A stretch of 64,000 nucleotides of DNA from Phycisphaeraceae bacterium (GTDB taxonomy: Bacteria > Planctomycetota > Phycisphaerae > Phycisphaerales > UBA1924): NCBI GenBank assembly GCA_019454185.1, contig CP075368.1:806001-870000 (forward strand), read 5' to 3'. Each line of letters starts with the position of its first letter. The stretch's first letter is position 1. The notes beneath the pieces were generated by a model. The model saw nothing but the letters and a program-made list of their open reading frames with translations, was not told where the DNA came from and ran no database searches. The position numbers and the translations under genes are program-made. Shown here one piece after another: positions 53,683-63,389 of this stretch.

Positions 53683-53841
53683 GACAGAGCTCCGGATGGA
53701 TAACCTTACAAAACATGAACGAGCAGGCAGCTTGTGTCGATAATGGTGTACCAGAAACAGGGGGACATGTAAAGCCCATTTGTAGCGGCTAAAGTGCGTG
53801 ACACGGCTTCAGGCAGAGTTGGCCGAGTTCTGGAGATTGAG

Positions 53842-54342
53842 ATGAATGAGGATGTCCGCACGAACATTGATGCCGGGGGCGATCTGAGTTCGTGCTCTGT
53901 GCTCGTTGTTGACGACAACGAGCAGAATCTCGAGTTGATGCAGGCGTATCTGGAAGACCTTGGCTGTCCGGTGCGTGTGGCGACGGATGGTGCAGAAGCG
54001 TTAGAGTCCATCGAACGGACTCAGCCCGATATCGTGCTGCTTGACGTGATGATGCCGCGAATGAGCGGATTCCAGGCGTGTGCACGCCTGAAGAGCACGC
54101 CCCGGACCCGGGACATTCCGGTGATCATGGTGACCGCTCTCAACGAGGTCGGCGATGTTGAGCGAGCGGTCGAGTGCGGGGCGGATGACTTTCTGACCAA
54201 GCCGGTCAATAAGCTCGAGCTGCTCACGAGGGTCAAGTCTCTGATGCGTGTGCGACTGCTTCGTCGGCAACTCGACCAGGCCATGAACGAAATGAAGCGG
54301 CTCAGAGAGTCAACCGAGGGACACGAGTCCGATAGCGAGTGA
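53842..54342 (+). CDS. Response regulator receiver-domain protein
   Basis: A 166-residue single-domain response regulator. The acidic pocket is VLVVDDNEQNLELM, the phosphorylation Asp is in IVLLDVMMPRMSGF, the Thr is in VIMVTALNEV and the Lys is in FLTKPVNKLELL. No DNA-binding domain follows; the C-terminus is a helical tail (RVRLLRRQLDQAMNEMKRL), a common design for proteins that pass signals on by binding. GGAG precedes ATG 53842. No histidine kinase is adjacent. Confidence 0.94.
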   Translation: MNEDVRTNIDAGGDLSSCSVLVVDDNEQNLELMQAYLEDLGCPVRVATDGAEALESIERTQPDIVLLDVMMPRMSGFQACARLKSTPRTRDIPVIMVTALNEVGDVERAVECGADDFLTKPVNKLELLTRVKSLMRVRLLRRQLDQAMNEMKRLRESTEGHESDSE

Positions 54343-54360
54343 TCGGCACGGGCCGTGCGT

Positions 54361-55776
54361 TCAAACCGGGCAGTTGCCCACCGACTGACCGAACGCATCG
54401 AAGAAGTCCAGCAGATCGAGGACGTCGACGGAGGTATCCCCGTTGAGGTCGGCGTCTACGGTCGATCCGGGCGGCACGCAGGGCCCGGGCTGGAACTCGC
54501 ACTGGCCGAACGCGTCGAGATAGTCCAGGAAGTCGACGACATCGACGGTCGTGTCTCCGTTCAGGTCGGCAGGGCACGGTGGGCGTGTGTAGGGAAGCAG
54601 AAAATCAACGAAGACCGGCAGGTGATCCGACGCGCTGGAGCTGACAGCGGACGGTATCAGTGGGAATGTGCTGACCGGGTATGGCAGCTTGCCGGATGGG
54701 ACCGAAGCAGAGTTGAAGACCGCTTGGATGACGGGGGACGCGATTGAGTCTTGGAACATCAGGTAGTCGAGCTTGCTCGATGACCCGAAGGTCCGCCTGT
54801 TGCCTGTGAAGGGCTCAACGGCCGTGTCGGGCGTGGAATCGCTCCTGTCCCGGTCGGTGCCGTCGGTGCCGCCTGTCGTGGCGGCACGCGTCATCCACTC
54901 CACAGGACCCTTACGCCCGTTGGTGTTCTCATCCTCGTTGATATCCCCGCCCCAGATCACCGGCGTGTTGGGACCAAGAACAGATGTCGCGGCTGGCGAA
55001 TCAAGGATCGCGTTGTTGGGGTCGGGGACTGTGCCGCCCGCGCCGTTGAAGAGGTAATCGATGTAGTACGCGATGCGCTGCGCCGCCGCGAGTCGGTCAG
55101 CGAGGTCGCTCGTCGTTCCTCCTGCTTTCAGATGTCCATTTCCCACGACGAGATCGCCCGCGTAGACGTCATTTGGAAGGTCGATCTCGGCGAACATGTA
55201 GCCGCGGATTCCAGAGTTGCCGGTCGTCGCGTATGCATTGGCGAACATGAAGAAGCTGTTGACGTGGGTGCGGGTGTCGCCGTTGAGATCCGTAAACGGG
55301 AAGCGGCTCAGGATGACATTCCGATTGAAGCCGTCGGTCTCGGTGCTCACGATCACATAGGGCAGGTCGTAGTCGGGCACAAACTTCTTCACATACGACG
55401 TGACAGGCGGGTTGCCCGCGATAAACGGGTCGTTGCCACCGTTGATGAAGAGGCCGATTGTCGTGGTCAGATTCGCAACCGTGTCCACCGAGCCGGAGCC
55501 GGAGAACGCCGCGTTGTCACCACACTCTTGGAGAATCAGCACGTCCGGCTGGATCGCCGCGACCACTCGCACCAGCGCGTTCCATCGGACCGGCGTGTCG
55601 GTCTTCGCGTTGTTGCTCGAGCAGATCGCATCGAGCACGTTCCACGACATGACACGGACGTGGCGTTGATCCTGCTTCCCCCAAAGAGCATTCGCGGGAT
55701 CCCACTGCGCCATCGTCTGGATGGAGAGAAAGGCGAGAATCACGAAGGTCGCGATCAATCTGCGTACATGGCTCAT
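54361..55776 (-). CDS. Secreted endonuclease/exonuclease/phosphatase-family protein with dockerin-like tail
   Basis: A 471-residue exported enzyme. The signal peptide is LIATFVILAFLSIQTMAQ. The EEP fold is seen in VRVMSWNVLDAI, VLILQECGDN, VVGNGHLKAGG, VIWGGDINEDENTNG and SSASDHLPVFVDF, giving the metal-binding Asn, Glu, Asp and His. The C-terminal 75 residues hold two EF-hand-like calcium loops, DLNGDTTVDVVDFLDYLDAF and DLNGDTSVDVLDLLDFFDAF, joined by a Cys-containing linker. This is a dockerin-like arrangement. It converges on the response regulator. Confidence 0.92.
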   Translation of the reverse strand: MSHVRRLIATFVILAFLSIQTMAQWDPANALWGKQDQRHVRVMSWNVLDAICSSNNAKTDTPVRWNALVRVVAAIQPDVLILQECGDNAAFSGSGSVDTVANLTTTIGLFINGGNDPFIAGNPPVTSYVKKFVPDYDLPYVIVSTETDGFNRNVILSRFPFTDLNGDTRTHVNSFFMFANAYATTGNSGIRGYMFAEIDLPNDVYAGDLVVGNGHLKAGGTTSDLADRLAAAQRIAYYIDYLFNGAGGTVPDPNNAILDSPAATSVLGPNTPVIWGGDINEDENTNGRKGPVEWMTRAATTGGTDGTDRDRSDSTPDTAVEPFTGNRRTFGSSSKLDYLMFQDSIASPVIQAVFNSASVPSGKLPYPVSTFPLIPSAVSSSASDHLPVFVDFLLPYTRPPCPADLNGDTTVDVVDFLDYLDAFGQCEFQPGPCVPPGSTVDADLNGDTSVDVLDLLDFFDAFGQSVGNCPV

Positions 55777-55893
55777 GGAACGCTCCGTCGTTCAACGTCG
55801 ATCAAGTGACTTGAATTGTACCGTGCGGCTCCGCCGATTCACCTGTTGTCTGAGCTCTTCCGGCATCGAATTCTCTCATGGTCCGATACACGT

Positions 55894-55927
55894 AAAAAGA
55901 GTGGCCCCCGCTTCATGCGGGGGCCAC
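55894..55927 (-). terminator. Strong Rho-independent terminator of the 715-residue secreted protein gene
   Basis: An 11-base-pair perfect stem (55901-55911 with 55917-55927) around a 5-base loop, followed on the minus strand by TCTTTTT. It ends transcription coming from 58106. Confidence 0.93.
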
Positions 55928-55958
55928 CTGTAGAAGCATGATCAGCGGTCAGAGCAAC

Positions 55959-58106
55959 TCAGGAGCACTGGCCGAAGATATCGAAGAAGCCAAGGAAGTC
56001 CTGGATGTCGACGAAGTTGTCCGGGTTGTAGCGGTCAACGTCGAAGAGGGCATCCGGGCAGGGCGTGACCTGGAACTCGCAGGGGCCGTAGTCGCCGAAG
56101 AAGTCGAGGAAGTCCTGGATATCAACGATCGTGTCGCCGTTGTAATCCGCGGCCGCACAGGGGTCGGCATCGGCGGTGATGTTCGCGATGTAGAGCAGGA
56201 CGTTGTACTCTTCGTCGACGCTGCCGGTCGGAGAACCGCTGACAACGGGGTCGTCGAACTGACCATCGTTATTGCGGTCGTAGATGATGCCGGCTGAGAG
56301 AATCACGCCGCCGTTGGTGCGGGGATCCATGGTATCAAGGCCGGAGACGTCGATGCCCGCAAAGCCGTCCTGAGCGACGTTCTGTGAGAAGAACGTGCCG
56401 GAAGAGACGGAGTTGTTGTCAGCGATCTCGATGAAGCGAAGCTGCCAGTTGAGGCCCGAGTTCGCGCCGGCGAAGACGTTGCCGGTGTCGACAACCGCTT
56501 CGAGCGTGTAAACGGGGACCGCTGCGGAGGGGTCATAGACAGCGCGGAAGAGCGCGTTGTCTGGATTCGCTCCTGCGAGCTCGTCGAAGACGCCCACGCC
56601 GACGAACCAGATGTTGCCGACCGAGTCGATCGCGGGAGCCGACATCGAGGGGCCGACCGGTATCCCGCCGGTCACCTCGAAGAGGCCGCCCATGCGACCG
56701 ATCTGGGTGCCGTTCTCGTCACGAATGGGCTTGCCGGAGAGCGAGTTGATGTCGTTCCAGATGGCGAGATTCCACACCGGAGCGGAAGCGGGGGTGTCGA
56801 GGCGACCGACGATGATCGCGTTGTATGGGTTCGTGAGTCCGGGGGCAGGGAAGAACGGCTGCTCCTCGTACGCGGTCGCAGCAACCAGAATGCGGCCCTG
56901 CTGGTCCTTCCCGATCGCCACCTGGCTGATGCCGCCTTGGAAGGCGGTCTGCGACTGATAGTGATCGAACTGGCGGACCAGGAATGGGTTCACGCGGGGA
57001 TCGAGCGCGTCGTTCAGGCCGGTTGTGAACGCCGAAGCGGGCAGCGTCACTGCACGAGGTGTGCCGACCGGATTGCCTGCGGCATCGATGTCGAAGATGG
57101 CGATGGTGTCGATCGGGCCAGTCGTGCCAGCGCGAACGTACACGGCCGCGCTACCGACAGCACCGGTTGTTCCGAGCAGGACCTGCTTGGAGTATGCCAT
57201 TGCGCCGCGGTGCTGGGCGAAACCGCCGGGGCGGTGTGAGGCATCGCTGGTCGTGATGCCAGCCGCTGAGCCGCGAACGATCTGGTTGTCGAAGTTCGGG
57301 CCAAAGTATGCGGGGCCACCCTCATCCTGAGGCAGGATGTTGGGGATGCCGTGCGTCGTTCCTGAAGCGTTGACAATATGAACCGATGCGGCGGCATCTG
57401 CAGCACCGCCGATAGTGATCTGATTGACAGCCGCGTTGTTGCGGGCAGCCATGGAGATCCTGAAGATGTTGTTGCCGGAGACAACGCCGGGGCCGGTCTG
57501 GAGGTTGCTGTCGGCACGGAATACGACGTTGCCGTGTGCATCGACCCCGCCGAGGCCGATCGCTGCGGTGCCGAGCGTCGTCGAGCCATCGGCGCGATTC
57601 GTCGCGGCGATGACTCGCTTGACGTACAGGCGTGTGGGGTCAGCAGGATCGAAGTTGGCGATGCCGCCGAACACAGAGTTCGGCTGGCCGTCAAACTCCG
57701 CTGCCGCGAACGCGAACTGCGCCGTGCTGGCAGGAGCTGTCGTCGAGCCGGCAGGGTTGTTGTTCGTTGCGTTGATGCCCTGTCCAGGCGTGTTCCACAC
57801 GGCGTAGCTGCCGGCTGCCGGGGCGACGCCGGTCAGCACGCTTCGGCTGATTGTCTGGGCGCTCACGAGAGAGGTGAAGAACGTGGAGCCAGTCTTACTG
57901 GCCTTCGCGATCGGAGCGATACCGAAGGTGGTGTTCGAGCGAGTCGTGAAGGGAACGAGATCGACAACATACGCCTGGCCGGACGTGAACTCCGTGTTCG
58001 CATCACCGGGAAGGCCAGTGACGAACTTGCTCACGCTGTCCTGCGCAATGGCAGGGGCCGCGCATCCGGCGGCAAGAATCAGGGCTGTGGTGCGGGAAAG
58101 CTTCAT
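55959..58106 (-). CDS. Large secreted protein with dockerin-like tail
   Basis: A 715-residue exported protein. The signal peptide is LSRTTALILAAGCAAPAIAQ. The long middle part is rich in Gly, Ala, Asn and Thr. It contains repeated short beta-like phrases (GGVDAHGNVVFRADSNLQTG, IGKDQQGRILVAATAYEEQP, PAIDSVGNIWFVGVGVFDEL), suggesting a beta-propeller or beta-helix; no family recognised. The C-terminal 65 residues have two EF-hand-like loops, DYNGDTIVDIQDFLDFFGDY and YNPDNFVDIQDFLGFFDIF, ending FGQCS. AGGAG precedes ATG 58106. The upstream gap 58107-58404 holds no gene. Confidence 0.85.
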   Translation of the reverse strand: MKLSRTTALILAAGCAAPAIAQDSVSKFVTGLPGDANTEFTSGQAYVVDLVPFTTRSNTTFGIAPIAKASKTGSTFFTSLVSAQTISRSVLTGVAPAAGSYAVWNTPGQGINATNNNPAGSTTAPASTAQFAFAAAEFDGQPNSVFGGIANFDPADPTRLYVKRVIAATNRADGSTTLGTAAIGLGGVDAHGNVVFRADSNLQTGPGVVSGNNIFRISMAARNNAAVNQITIGGAADAAASVHIVNASGTTHGIPNILPQDEGGPAYFGPNFDNQIVRGSAAGITTSDASHRPGGFAQHRGAMAYSKQVLLGTTGAVGSAAVYVRAGTTGPIDTIAIFDIDAAGNPVGTPRAVTLPASAFTTGLNDALDPRVNPFLVRQFDHYQSQTAFQGGISQVAIGKDQQGRILVAATAYEEQPFFPAPGLTNPYNAIIVGRLDTPASAPVWNLAIWNDINSLSGKPIRDENGTQIGRMGGLFEVTGGIPVGPSMSAPAIDSVGNIWFVGVGVFDELAGANPDNALFRAVYDPSAAVPVYTLEAVVDTGNVFAGANSGLNWQLRFIEIADNNSVSSGTFFSQNVAQDGFAGIDVSGLDTMDPRTNGGVILSAGIIYDRNNDGQFDDPVVSGSPTGSVDEEYNVLLYIANITADADPCAAADYNGDTIVDIQDFLDFFGDYGPCEFQVTPCPDALFDVDRYNPDNFVDIQDFLGFFDIFGQCS

Positions 58107-58404
58107 CTTCAACGGCTCCTCTGTAAGTGTGAACCAAACTCTCGGTTTCTGCCAGTGATTTCGTGAGACCTATATCAAACCGACCCGATGCCGGGACGGC
58201 TACACCGCTCGTAACGCATTGTCCGGCACTCTCTTCTCTCTGCCGGGTGACACCTGAGTCTCACCGATATCAAGCCCGATAGGGCTACAGGATGGTAAAC
58301 CGTGTGCGCGTGAGCGGCAACGCACGACGAGCGGTATACCGATGAAGTGTTCGTGAAGGAAACCGCCCGTAAACTGGGTAATCTACGTAGATTGTGCGAG
58401 GATC

Positions 58405-59304
58405 TCAGCTCGTCATCTCACCGGCGAGCAGATTGGCGATCCGCCCAGCCAGAGCAGCGTTTGACTTTGCGAGCTCGATGTTTGTGCTCAGCGTTCGGCC
58501 ACCGGATACCTCATGAAGTTTGGATAATAGTAGGGGAGTGGCTGATCGCCCTTGGCCCGCCTCGCCTCCAGCCGCTTTGTTGGCCAGACCAAGCCACTCT
58601 TCCCACTCTTTCACGTCAAGCTCGTGCTCGTGGGGCACGGGATTCGCTATCACGATGCCGCAGCCAGTCCGGGCGAGTTCGGCACGCACGAATGAGGCCA
58701 GGTGCTCCGGATCGTCAAAACGGGCATCCACGTCCGCCTTCGAAGTTCGAAGGTAGAAGGCCGGGAAGGAAGATGTCCTGTACCCGATCACGGGCACGCC
58801 GAGGGTTTCGAGCAGTTCACGGGTGGCTTCGACATCCAGTATGGATTTCACGCCGCTGGTGACGACTGCAACCGGATGCCTCGCGAATGCGGCCAGATCG
58901 CTGCTGATGTCGAGCTTTGTCGCGTACCCGCGATGCACGCCCCCGATGCCGCCCGTCGCAAACAGGCAGATGCCTGCGGCCGCCGCGAGTTCCATGGTGG
59001 TGCTGACCGTGGTGGCGGCGTGTGACATGCGGTGCATCAACACCCCAAGATTGGCGGTATTGGCCTTGGGAACCTCTTTGGCCGCCAAGAGGACATCGAG
59101 TTCCTGATCTGAGAGTCCGACTGTGGGGACCCCCGCATGCACACCAATGAGTGCCGGGTTCGCTCCCTCGCCCCGCACAATCTGGGCAAGGTCTGCTCCG
59201 AGCCGCGCGGCGCTCTCGCGCGGGACTCCATGCACAAGAAGCGTCGTCTCCAAGGCAACGGCGCGGCAGGCGGGTTGGGGGATCCGGCTCAGAATCTGCA
59301 TCAT
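58405..59304 (-). CDS. psuG: Pseudouridine-5'-phosphate glycosidase
   Basis: Splits pseudouridine 5'-phosphate into uracil and ribose 5-phosphate during RNA-nucleoside salvage; 299 residues. Family stretches are ALETTLLVHGVPRESAARL, IGVHAGVPTVGLSDQEL, TVSTTMELAAAAGICLFATGG (partly shown), VVTSGVKSILDVEATRELL, GVPVIGYRTSSFPAFYLR and GIVIANPVPHEHELD. ATG 59304 or 59301 opens the domain. The usual pseudouridine kinase PsuK is not adjacent. Divergent from cstA across 52 bases. Confidence 0.95.
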   Translation of the reverse strand: MMQILSRIPQPACRAVALETTLLVHGVPRESAARLGADLAQIVRGEGANPALIGVHAGVPTVGLSDQELDVLLAAKEVPKANTANLGVLMHRMSHAATTVSTTMELAAAAGICLFATGGIGGVHRGYATKLDISSDLAAFARHPVAVVTSGVKSILDVEATRELLETLGVPVIGYRTSSFPAFYLRTSKADVDARFDDPEHLASFVRAELARTGCGIVIANPVPHEHELDVKEWEEWLGLANKAAGGEAGQGRSATPLLLSKLHEVSGGRTLSTNIELAKSNAALAGRIANLLAGEMTS

Positions 59305-59356
59305 CTGTATTTTGGCATGCCCGGAGCCCGAGTGGGCGACGGATTGAGGAATTCGG

Positions 59357-61087
59357 ATGAGTCTACTCGCACTCGCCTTGGTCACGATGACGGTTCTGGC
59401 AGCAGGGTACCTGACCTATGGCAGATTCATCGCGCGACAGTTTCGGCTCGATGACCGAACGACCACGCCGGCGGTTGCTCGTGCGGATGGGATCGACTTT
59501 GTTCCGACAAGGCCTTTCTACCTGCTCGGGCAGCACTTTTCTGCGATAGCCGCGGCCGGTCCGATCGTCGGCCCGATCGTGGCGTGCCAAGACTTCGGCT
59601 GGCTGCCGTGTGTGCTCTGGATCTTATTGGGCGTCGTCTTCATCGGTGCCGTGCATGATTTCTCTGCGCTCGTTGCGAGCGTGCGCCACGGGGCGCACAG
59701 CATCGCAGAGATCGCCCGCGCGAACATCAGCAAGAAGGCGTGGGCCGCGCTGGTCGCGTTCATCTGGCTGGCGTTGCTGTATGTGATCGTTGCGTTCACC
59801 GATGTCACCGTCGCCACATTCACGAACAACGACGAAGAACTGGCGAGATTGGCGGGGGTCGAGTTCAACAAGGGAGGGGCGGTTGCCGCGGCCAGCGTGA
59901 TGTACCTGTTGCTGGCGACCGTGATGGGCGTCGTGCAGCAGTTCTTCAGATGGCCGATGTGGCTGCTGACAGCGGTGTTCGTTCCTGCCACACTTAGTGT
60001 CGTCTGGTTAGGCACGAAGATGAGCACGATCCTGCTGCTCGACGCGAAGACCTGGTACTGCATTGTTCTCGGGTACTGTCTTGCCGCGAGCATGTTCCCG
60101 CTCTGGCTTCTCCAGCAGTCTCGGGGCTATCTCGGCGGATTTGTCCTTTACCTCGCCATCGGCATCGGATTGGTCGGGCTTCTCTTCGGTGGGTATCGCG
60201 TCGAGCAGCCCATGATTGCACCCGGCGTCGGCTTCGATGGGCTCTTCCATTTCTTCGCGGGGGGCGAAGATGTGCCGAAGATTACCACGATCCTCTTCCC
60301 GTTCCTGTTTGTCACCATCGCGTGTGGGGCGTGCAGCGGCTTCCACGGTCTGGTCTGTGGGGGCACGACGAGCAAGCAGATCGAGAAGGAGAGCCACTGC
60401 AAGCCCGTCGCGTTCGGTGCGATGCTTCTTGAAGGATTCGTCGCGATCATCGCGCTCTCGACGGTGATGATCATGAGCGCGGAGCAGACCAAGGGTGTGC
60501 CGCCCGGCAGCATCTATGGAGACGGGATCGCTCGCTTTCTGACCCTGATCCTGGGTGAGAACGCGTTGCTCTTTGCCAAGACCTTCGGCGCCATGGCCGT
60601 CGCAACCTTCGTGTTCGATACACTCGATGTCGCGACACGTCTCGGACGTTACCTCTTGCAGGAACTCTTCGACGTCAAGGGGCGTGTTGGTGGAGCCGTC
60701 GCGGCTCTTGCGACAGTGGGAGTCCCGCTCGGGATTCTGTTGACCTCAGCACCGGGCAGCTATCGCGCATACTGGACACTCTTCGGGTCTTCGAACCAGT
60801 TGCTCGCGGCCCTGACGCTGCTCGGGATCACAGTCTGGCTCAAGCGGAATGGCAAGAGGTGCTGGTACACGGCCATCCCGATGGTCTTCGTGATGGTGAT
60901 CACAGTCACTGCGTTGGTGGTTCAGGTGGTGCACGGATTTCGGGCTGCGGTAGCCGGCGCAAAGGACTTTACCCCGGTCATTAACGGAGTGGTCGCGATC
61001 ATTCTTCTTGCACTCGCGGTGTTCTTCGTGACGCAGGCGGTCAAGTCGATCCGAGCGACTCCGCGTCAGCAACCCGAAGTTCCATAA
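59357..61087 (+). CDS. cstA: Carbon starvation protein CstA family transporter
   Basis: A 576-residue inner-membrane protein with about 14 hydrophobic segments. CstA hallmarks are DFVPTRPFYLLGQHFSAIA, GPIVGPIVACQDFGWLPCVL, AVHDFSALVASVRHGAHSI, CGACSGFHGLVCGGTTSKQI and VATFVFDTLDVATRLGRYL. The family imports peptides or pyruvate during nutrient stress. The start follows a GAGGAA element. The M28 peptidase gene starts twelve bases after its stop, pointing to a joint role in peptide use. Confidence 0.96.
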   Translation: MSLLALALVTMTVLAAGYLTYGRFIARQFRLDDRTTTPAVARADGIDFVPTRPFYLLGQHFSAIAAAGPIVGPIVACQDFGWLPCVLWILLGVVFIGAVHDFSALVASVRHGAHSIAEIARANISKKAWAALVAFIWLALLYVIVAFTDVTVATFTNNDEELARLAGVEFNKGGAVAAASVMYLLLATVMGVVQQFFRWPMWLLTAVFVPATLSVVWLGTKMSTILLLDAKTWYCIVLGYCLAASMFPLWLLQQSRGYLGGFVLYLAIGIGLVGLLFGGYRVEQPMIAPGVGFDGLFHFFAGGEDVPKITTILFPFLFVTIACGACSGFHGLVCGGTTSKQIEKESHCKPVAFGAMLLEGFVAIIALSTVMIMSAEQTKGVPPGSIYGDGIARFLTLILGENALLFAKTFGAMAVATFVFDTLDVATRLGRYLLQELFDVKGRVGGAVAALATVGVPLGILLTSAPGSYRAYWTLFGSSNQLLAALTLLGITVWLKRNGKRCWYTAIPMVFVMVITVTALVVQVVHGFRAAVAGAKDFTPVINGVVAIILLALAVFFVTQAVKSIRATPRQQPEVP

Positions 61088-61099
61088 TGGAGCACGACT

Positions 61100-63307
61100 T
61101 TGGCCAGAACTCACATCATGTTCCTCGTGCTCATCGTGTCGATCCTGTTCGTCGCAGCGGGTTGCACACCGAGTCACCGTTCAGCGCGAGCGACAGGATC
61201 CGAAGGTGCGTCGCTGTCATCCTGGCGCGCGAGCGAGAGAGCGGCATACCTTGAACGAGAGCGTGAGCTTGTGTCCATTCCAACCCGCGAAGAGCTCCTT
61301 CGGCTGCACATGATGCTTGCCGAGGAGCCCCACGTCGCGGGAACTCCCGGTGATTGGAGGACGATCGAGAGTATCGCCCGTACCTTCCGCGCGATGGGGC
61401 AGACCGAAGAAGGCCAGTTGCTCGAGGGATGGAGCGTCGAGATCGAGGAGTTCTTTCCGCTGCTTGCTCGGCCTGTTCACGCGAGCGTCGAGATCCTTGG
61501 GGCTGGCGTCGATGGCGGGGATCTCTCGCTCGAGCTGCGCGAACGTCCCGTGCTCGGCGACCCGACGAGCGCAAACCCGGATCCCTTGGTCACGCTCGCG
61601 TGGAATGCTTACAGCGGCTCGGGCGATGTCACCGCCGAGATCGTCTATGCGAACTACGCCACAAAGCAGGACTTTGAACGCCTCAGCAGTCTCGGGATCG
61701 ATTGCAGAGGAAAGATCGTCATCGCCAGATACGGCGGGAACTATCGCGGATTCAAAGCAAAGTACGCGGAGGCGGCAGGTGCCGCCGGCCTGATCATCTA
61801 CACAGATCCAGCCGATAGCGGCTTCACTCGTGGCGCTGTCTACCCGGAGGGCGGATGGGCGAATGACTGCTGCATCCAACGCGGATCCATCGTCACGCTC
61901 GGCTATCAGGGTGATCCGCTGACACCCGGCATCTTTGCTTCAGCGAATGCCAGCCGCCTTGATCCCAACGAAGTCGAGCTTCCGAGGATTCCTGTTCAGC
62001 CGATCGGTTACGGCGCGGCATCGGAGATTTTGAAGCGGATGAGCGGTCCTGATGTGCCGGAAGGGTGGAGCGGTGGTCTCCCGTCTCGCTATGTCTTGTC
62101 CGGTGGCTCAGATCTCCGAGTCCGCCTCGTGGTCAAGCAGGAGCGAGAGATCATGCGAACGGCGAATGTCCTCGCGCGGCTCGAGGGCTCGGGCTCTGTC
62201 GCTGAGAGGGCGCAGCACGTGGTCATTGGCTGCCACCATGATGCCTGGGTCAACGGAGCGTCCGATCCGACCTGCGGGACCATCGCGTTGATAGAGACTG
62301 CACGAGCGTTCGCCGCGATTGCAAAGAATGGCTATCGGCCCCGCCGCTCGATCGTCTTCGCGGCGTGGGGCGCAGAGGAGTTCGGTATCATCGGCTCGAG
62401 CGAGTATGTGGAGAGGCGTCGCGATGATCTGACTCGCAACTGCATCGGTTACATCAACCTCGATATGGCATCGATGGGGCCGCACTTCGGCGCGGCCGCA
62501 AGCCCTGAACTCAAGTCACTTATCGCTGACTCTTCACGCGTCGTGCCCGCGGCACGGAAGCCGGTCGGCACAAGCGTGTTCGATGAGTGGCTTGCACGAT
62601 CGATGCCGGCCTCAGAAGCCACCGATGAACGGCCCGACACCCCTCGTCTTGAGGAGCCGCCAATCGGCGATCTGGGTGGCGGTTCGGACCACGTGCCATT
62701 CCTGATGCACGCCGGCGTGCCGAGCATCAGTCTCGGATCGAGCGGTAGTGCCGGAAACAGTTACCATTCGGTCTACGACTCCCTGCCGTGGTATTGGCGA
62801 GTCGTCGGCGACGATTATGAACCCGCACTGATGATCACACGCATGACATCGGTGATCGCCATGCGGCTGGCGAGTGCCCCGAGAGTTCCGCATGATGTCG
62901 CTCGCTCTTTTGATGAGTGTGCGAGGCGTATCCGAGAACTCGACACGCTCGCGGTCGAGAGGGGCCTCGCACAACGCGCCACACCCGACGCATGGGGCGT
63001 GCCCGGTCTCGAGCACGCATCGCTCCACGCGCTCCGGAATGCCGACCGATTCGGTCGACGCCCGCTGGGTGTCGGGGCGACGCTGACTGGAAGCAGATGG
63101 ATCGTTGACGAAGGACTGCCGGGCAGACCATGGTTCCGCAACTGGTATGTGGCGACAGACGAGACCTCTGGATATGCAAACTGGCTGCTGCCTGCGGTTC
63201 GTCGAGCAATCGAGCACAATGACCGTGAATCGCTCGACCACGCGGCGAGACGCCTCGCAGAATTGATCGAGGCCGCACATCCACGCACGTATGACCGTCT
63301 TGACTAA
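61100..63307 (+). CDS. M28 family zinc metallopeptidase lipoprotein (glutamate carboxypeptidase II-like)
   Basis: A 735-residue lipoprotein with lipobox FVAAGC near residue 22. Layout follows glutamate carboxypeptidase II: a protease-associated domain (CRGKIVIARYGGNYRGFKAK), the M28 domain and a C-terminal helical dimer domain. Zinc and catalytic residues are in GCHHDAWVNGASDPTCGT, AAWGAEEFGIIGSSEY, YINLDMASMG and GNSYHSVYDSLPW. TTG 61100 is preferred to ATG 61118 because GGAG lies seven bases before it. It probably releases amino acids from peptides near the outer membrane. Confidence 0.93.
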   Translation: MARTHIMFLVLIVSILFVAAGCTPSHRSARATGSEGASLSSWRASERAAYLERERELVSIPTREELLRLHMMLAEEPHVAGTPGDWRTIESIARTFRAMGQTEEGQLLEGWSVEIEEFFPLLARPVHASVEILGAGVDGGDLSLELRERPVLGDPTSANPDPLVTLAWNAYSGSGDVTAEIVYANYATKQDFERLSSLGIDCRGKIVIARYGGNYRGFKAKYAEAAGAAGLIIYTDPADSGFTRGAVYPEGGWANDCCIQRGSIVTLGYQGDPLTPGIFASANASRLDPNEVELPRIPVQPIGYGAASEILKRMSGPDVPEGWSGGLPSRYVLSGGSDLRVRLVVKQEREIMRTANVLARLEGSGSVAERAQHVVIGCHHDAWVNGASDPTCGTIALIETARAFAAIAKNGYRPRRSIVFAAWGAEEFGIIGSSEYVERRRDDLTRNCIGYINLDMASMGPHFGAAASPELKSLIADSSRVVPAARKPVGTSVFDEWLARSMPASEATDERPDTPRLEEPPIGDLGGGSDHVPFLMHAGVPSISLGSSGSAGNSYHSVYDSLPWYWRVVGDDYEPALMITRMTSVIAMRLASAPRVPHDVARSFDECARRIRELDTLAVERGLAQRATPDAWGVPGLEHASLHALRNADRFGRRPLGVGATLTGSRWIVDEGLPGRPWFRNWYVATDETSGYANWLLPAVRRAIEHNDRESLDHAARRLAELIEAAHPRTYDRLD

Positions 63308-63356
63308 TCAGGTGCGTCGAGCGTGCGGCTCATTCACGCGAAGTCGAAGGTAGCAT

Positions 63357-63384
63357 TTGACATATGCAAATAACGGAATATGAT
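63357..63384 (+). promoter_or_regulatory. Promoter and possible operator of the ArsR-SRPBCC pair
   Basis: A perfect -35 (TTGACA, 63357-63362), a 16-base spacer and -10 TATGAT (63379-63384) ending five bases before ATG 63390. CATAT at 63361-63365 and ATATG at 63378-63382 form an inverted repeat overlapping both promoter boxes, a plausible ArsR binding site. The stretch is AT-rich in a GC-rich genome. Confidence 0.75.
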
Positions 63385-63389
63385 GGGTC

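Noticed and set aside
58321..58392. Palindromes GGTATACC and ATCTACGTAGAT between psuG and the secreted protein gene
   Set aside because: They are short, isolated and not placed at a recognisable promoter; chance is likely.
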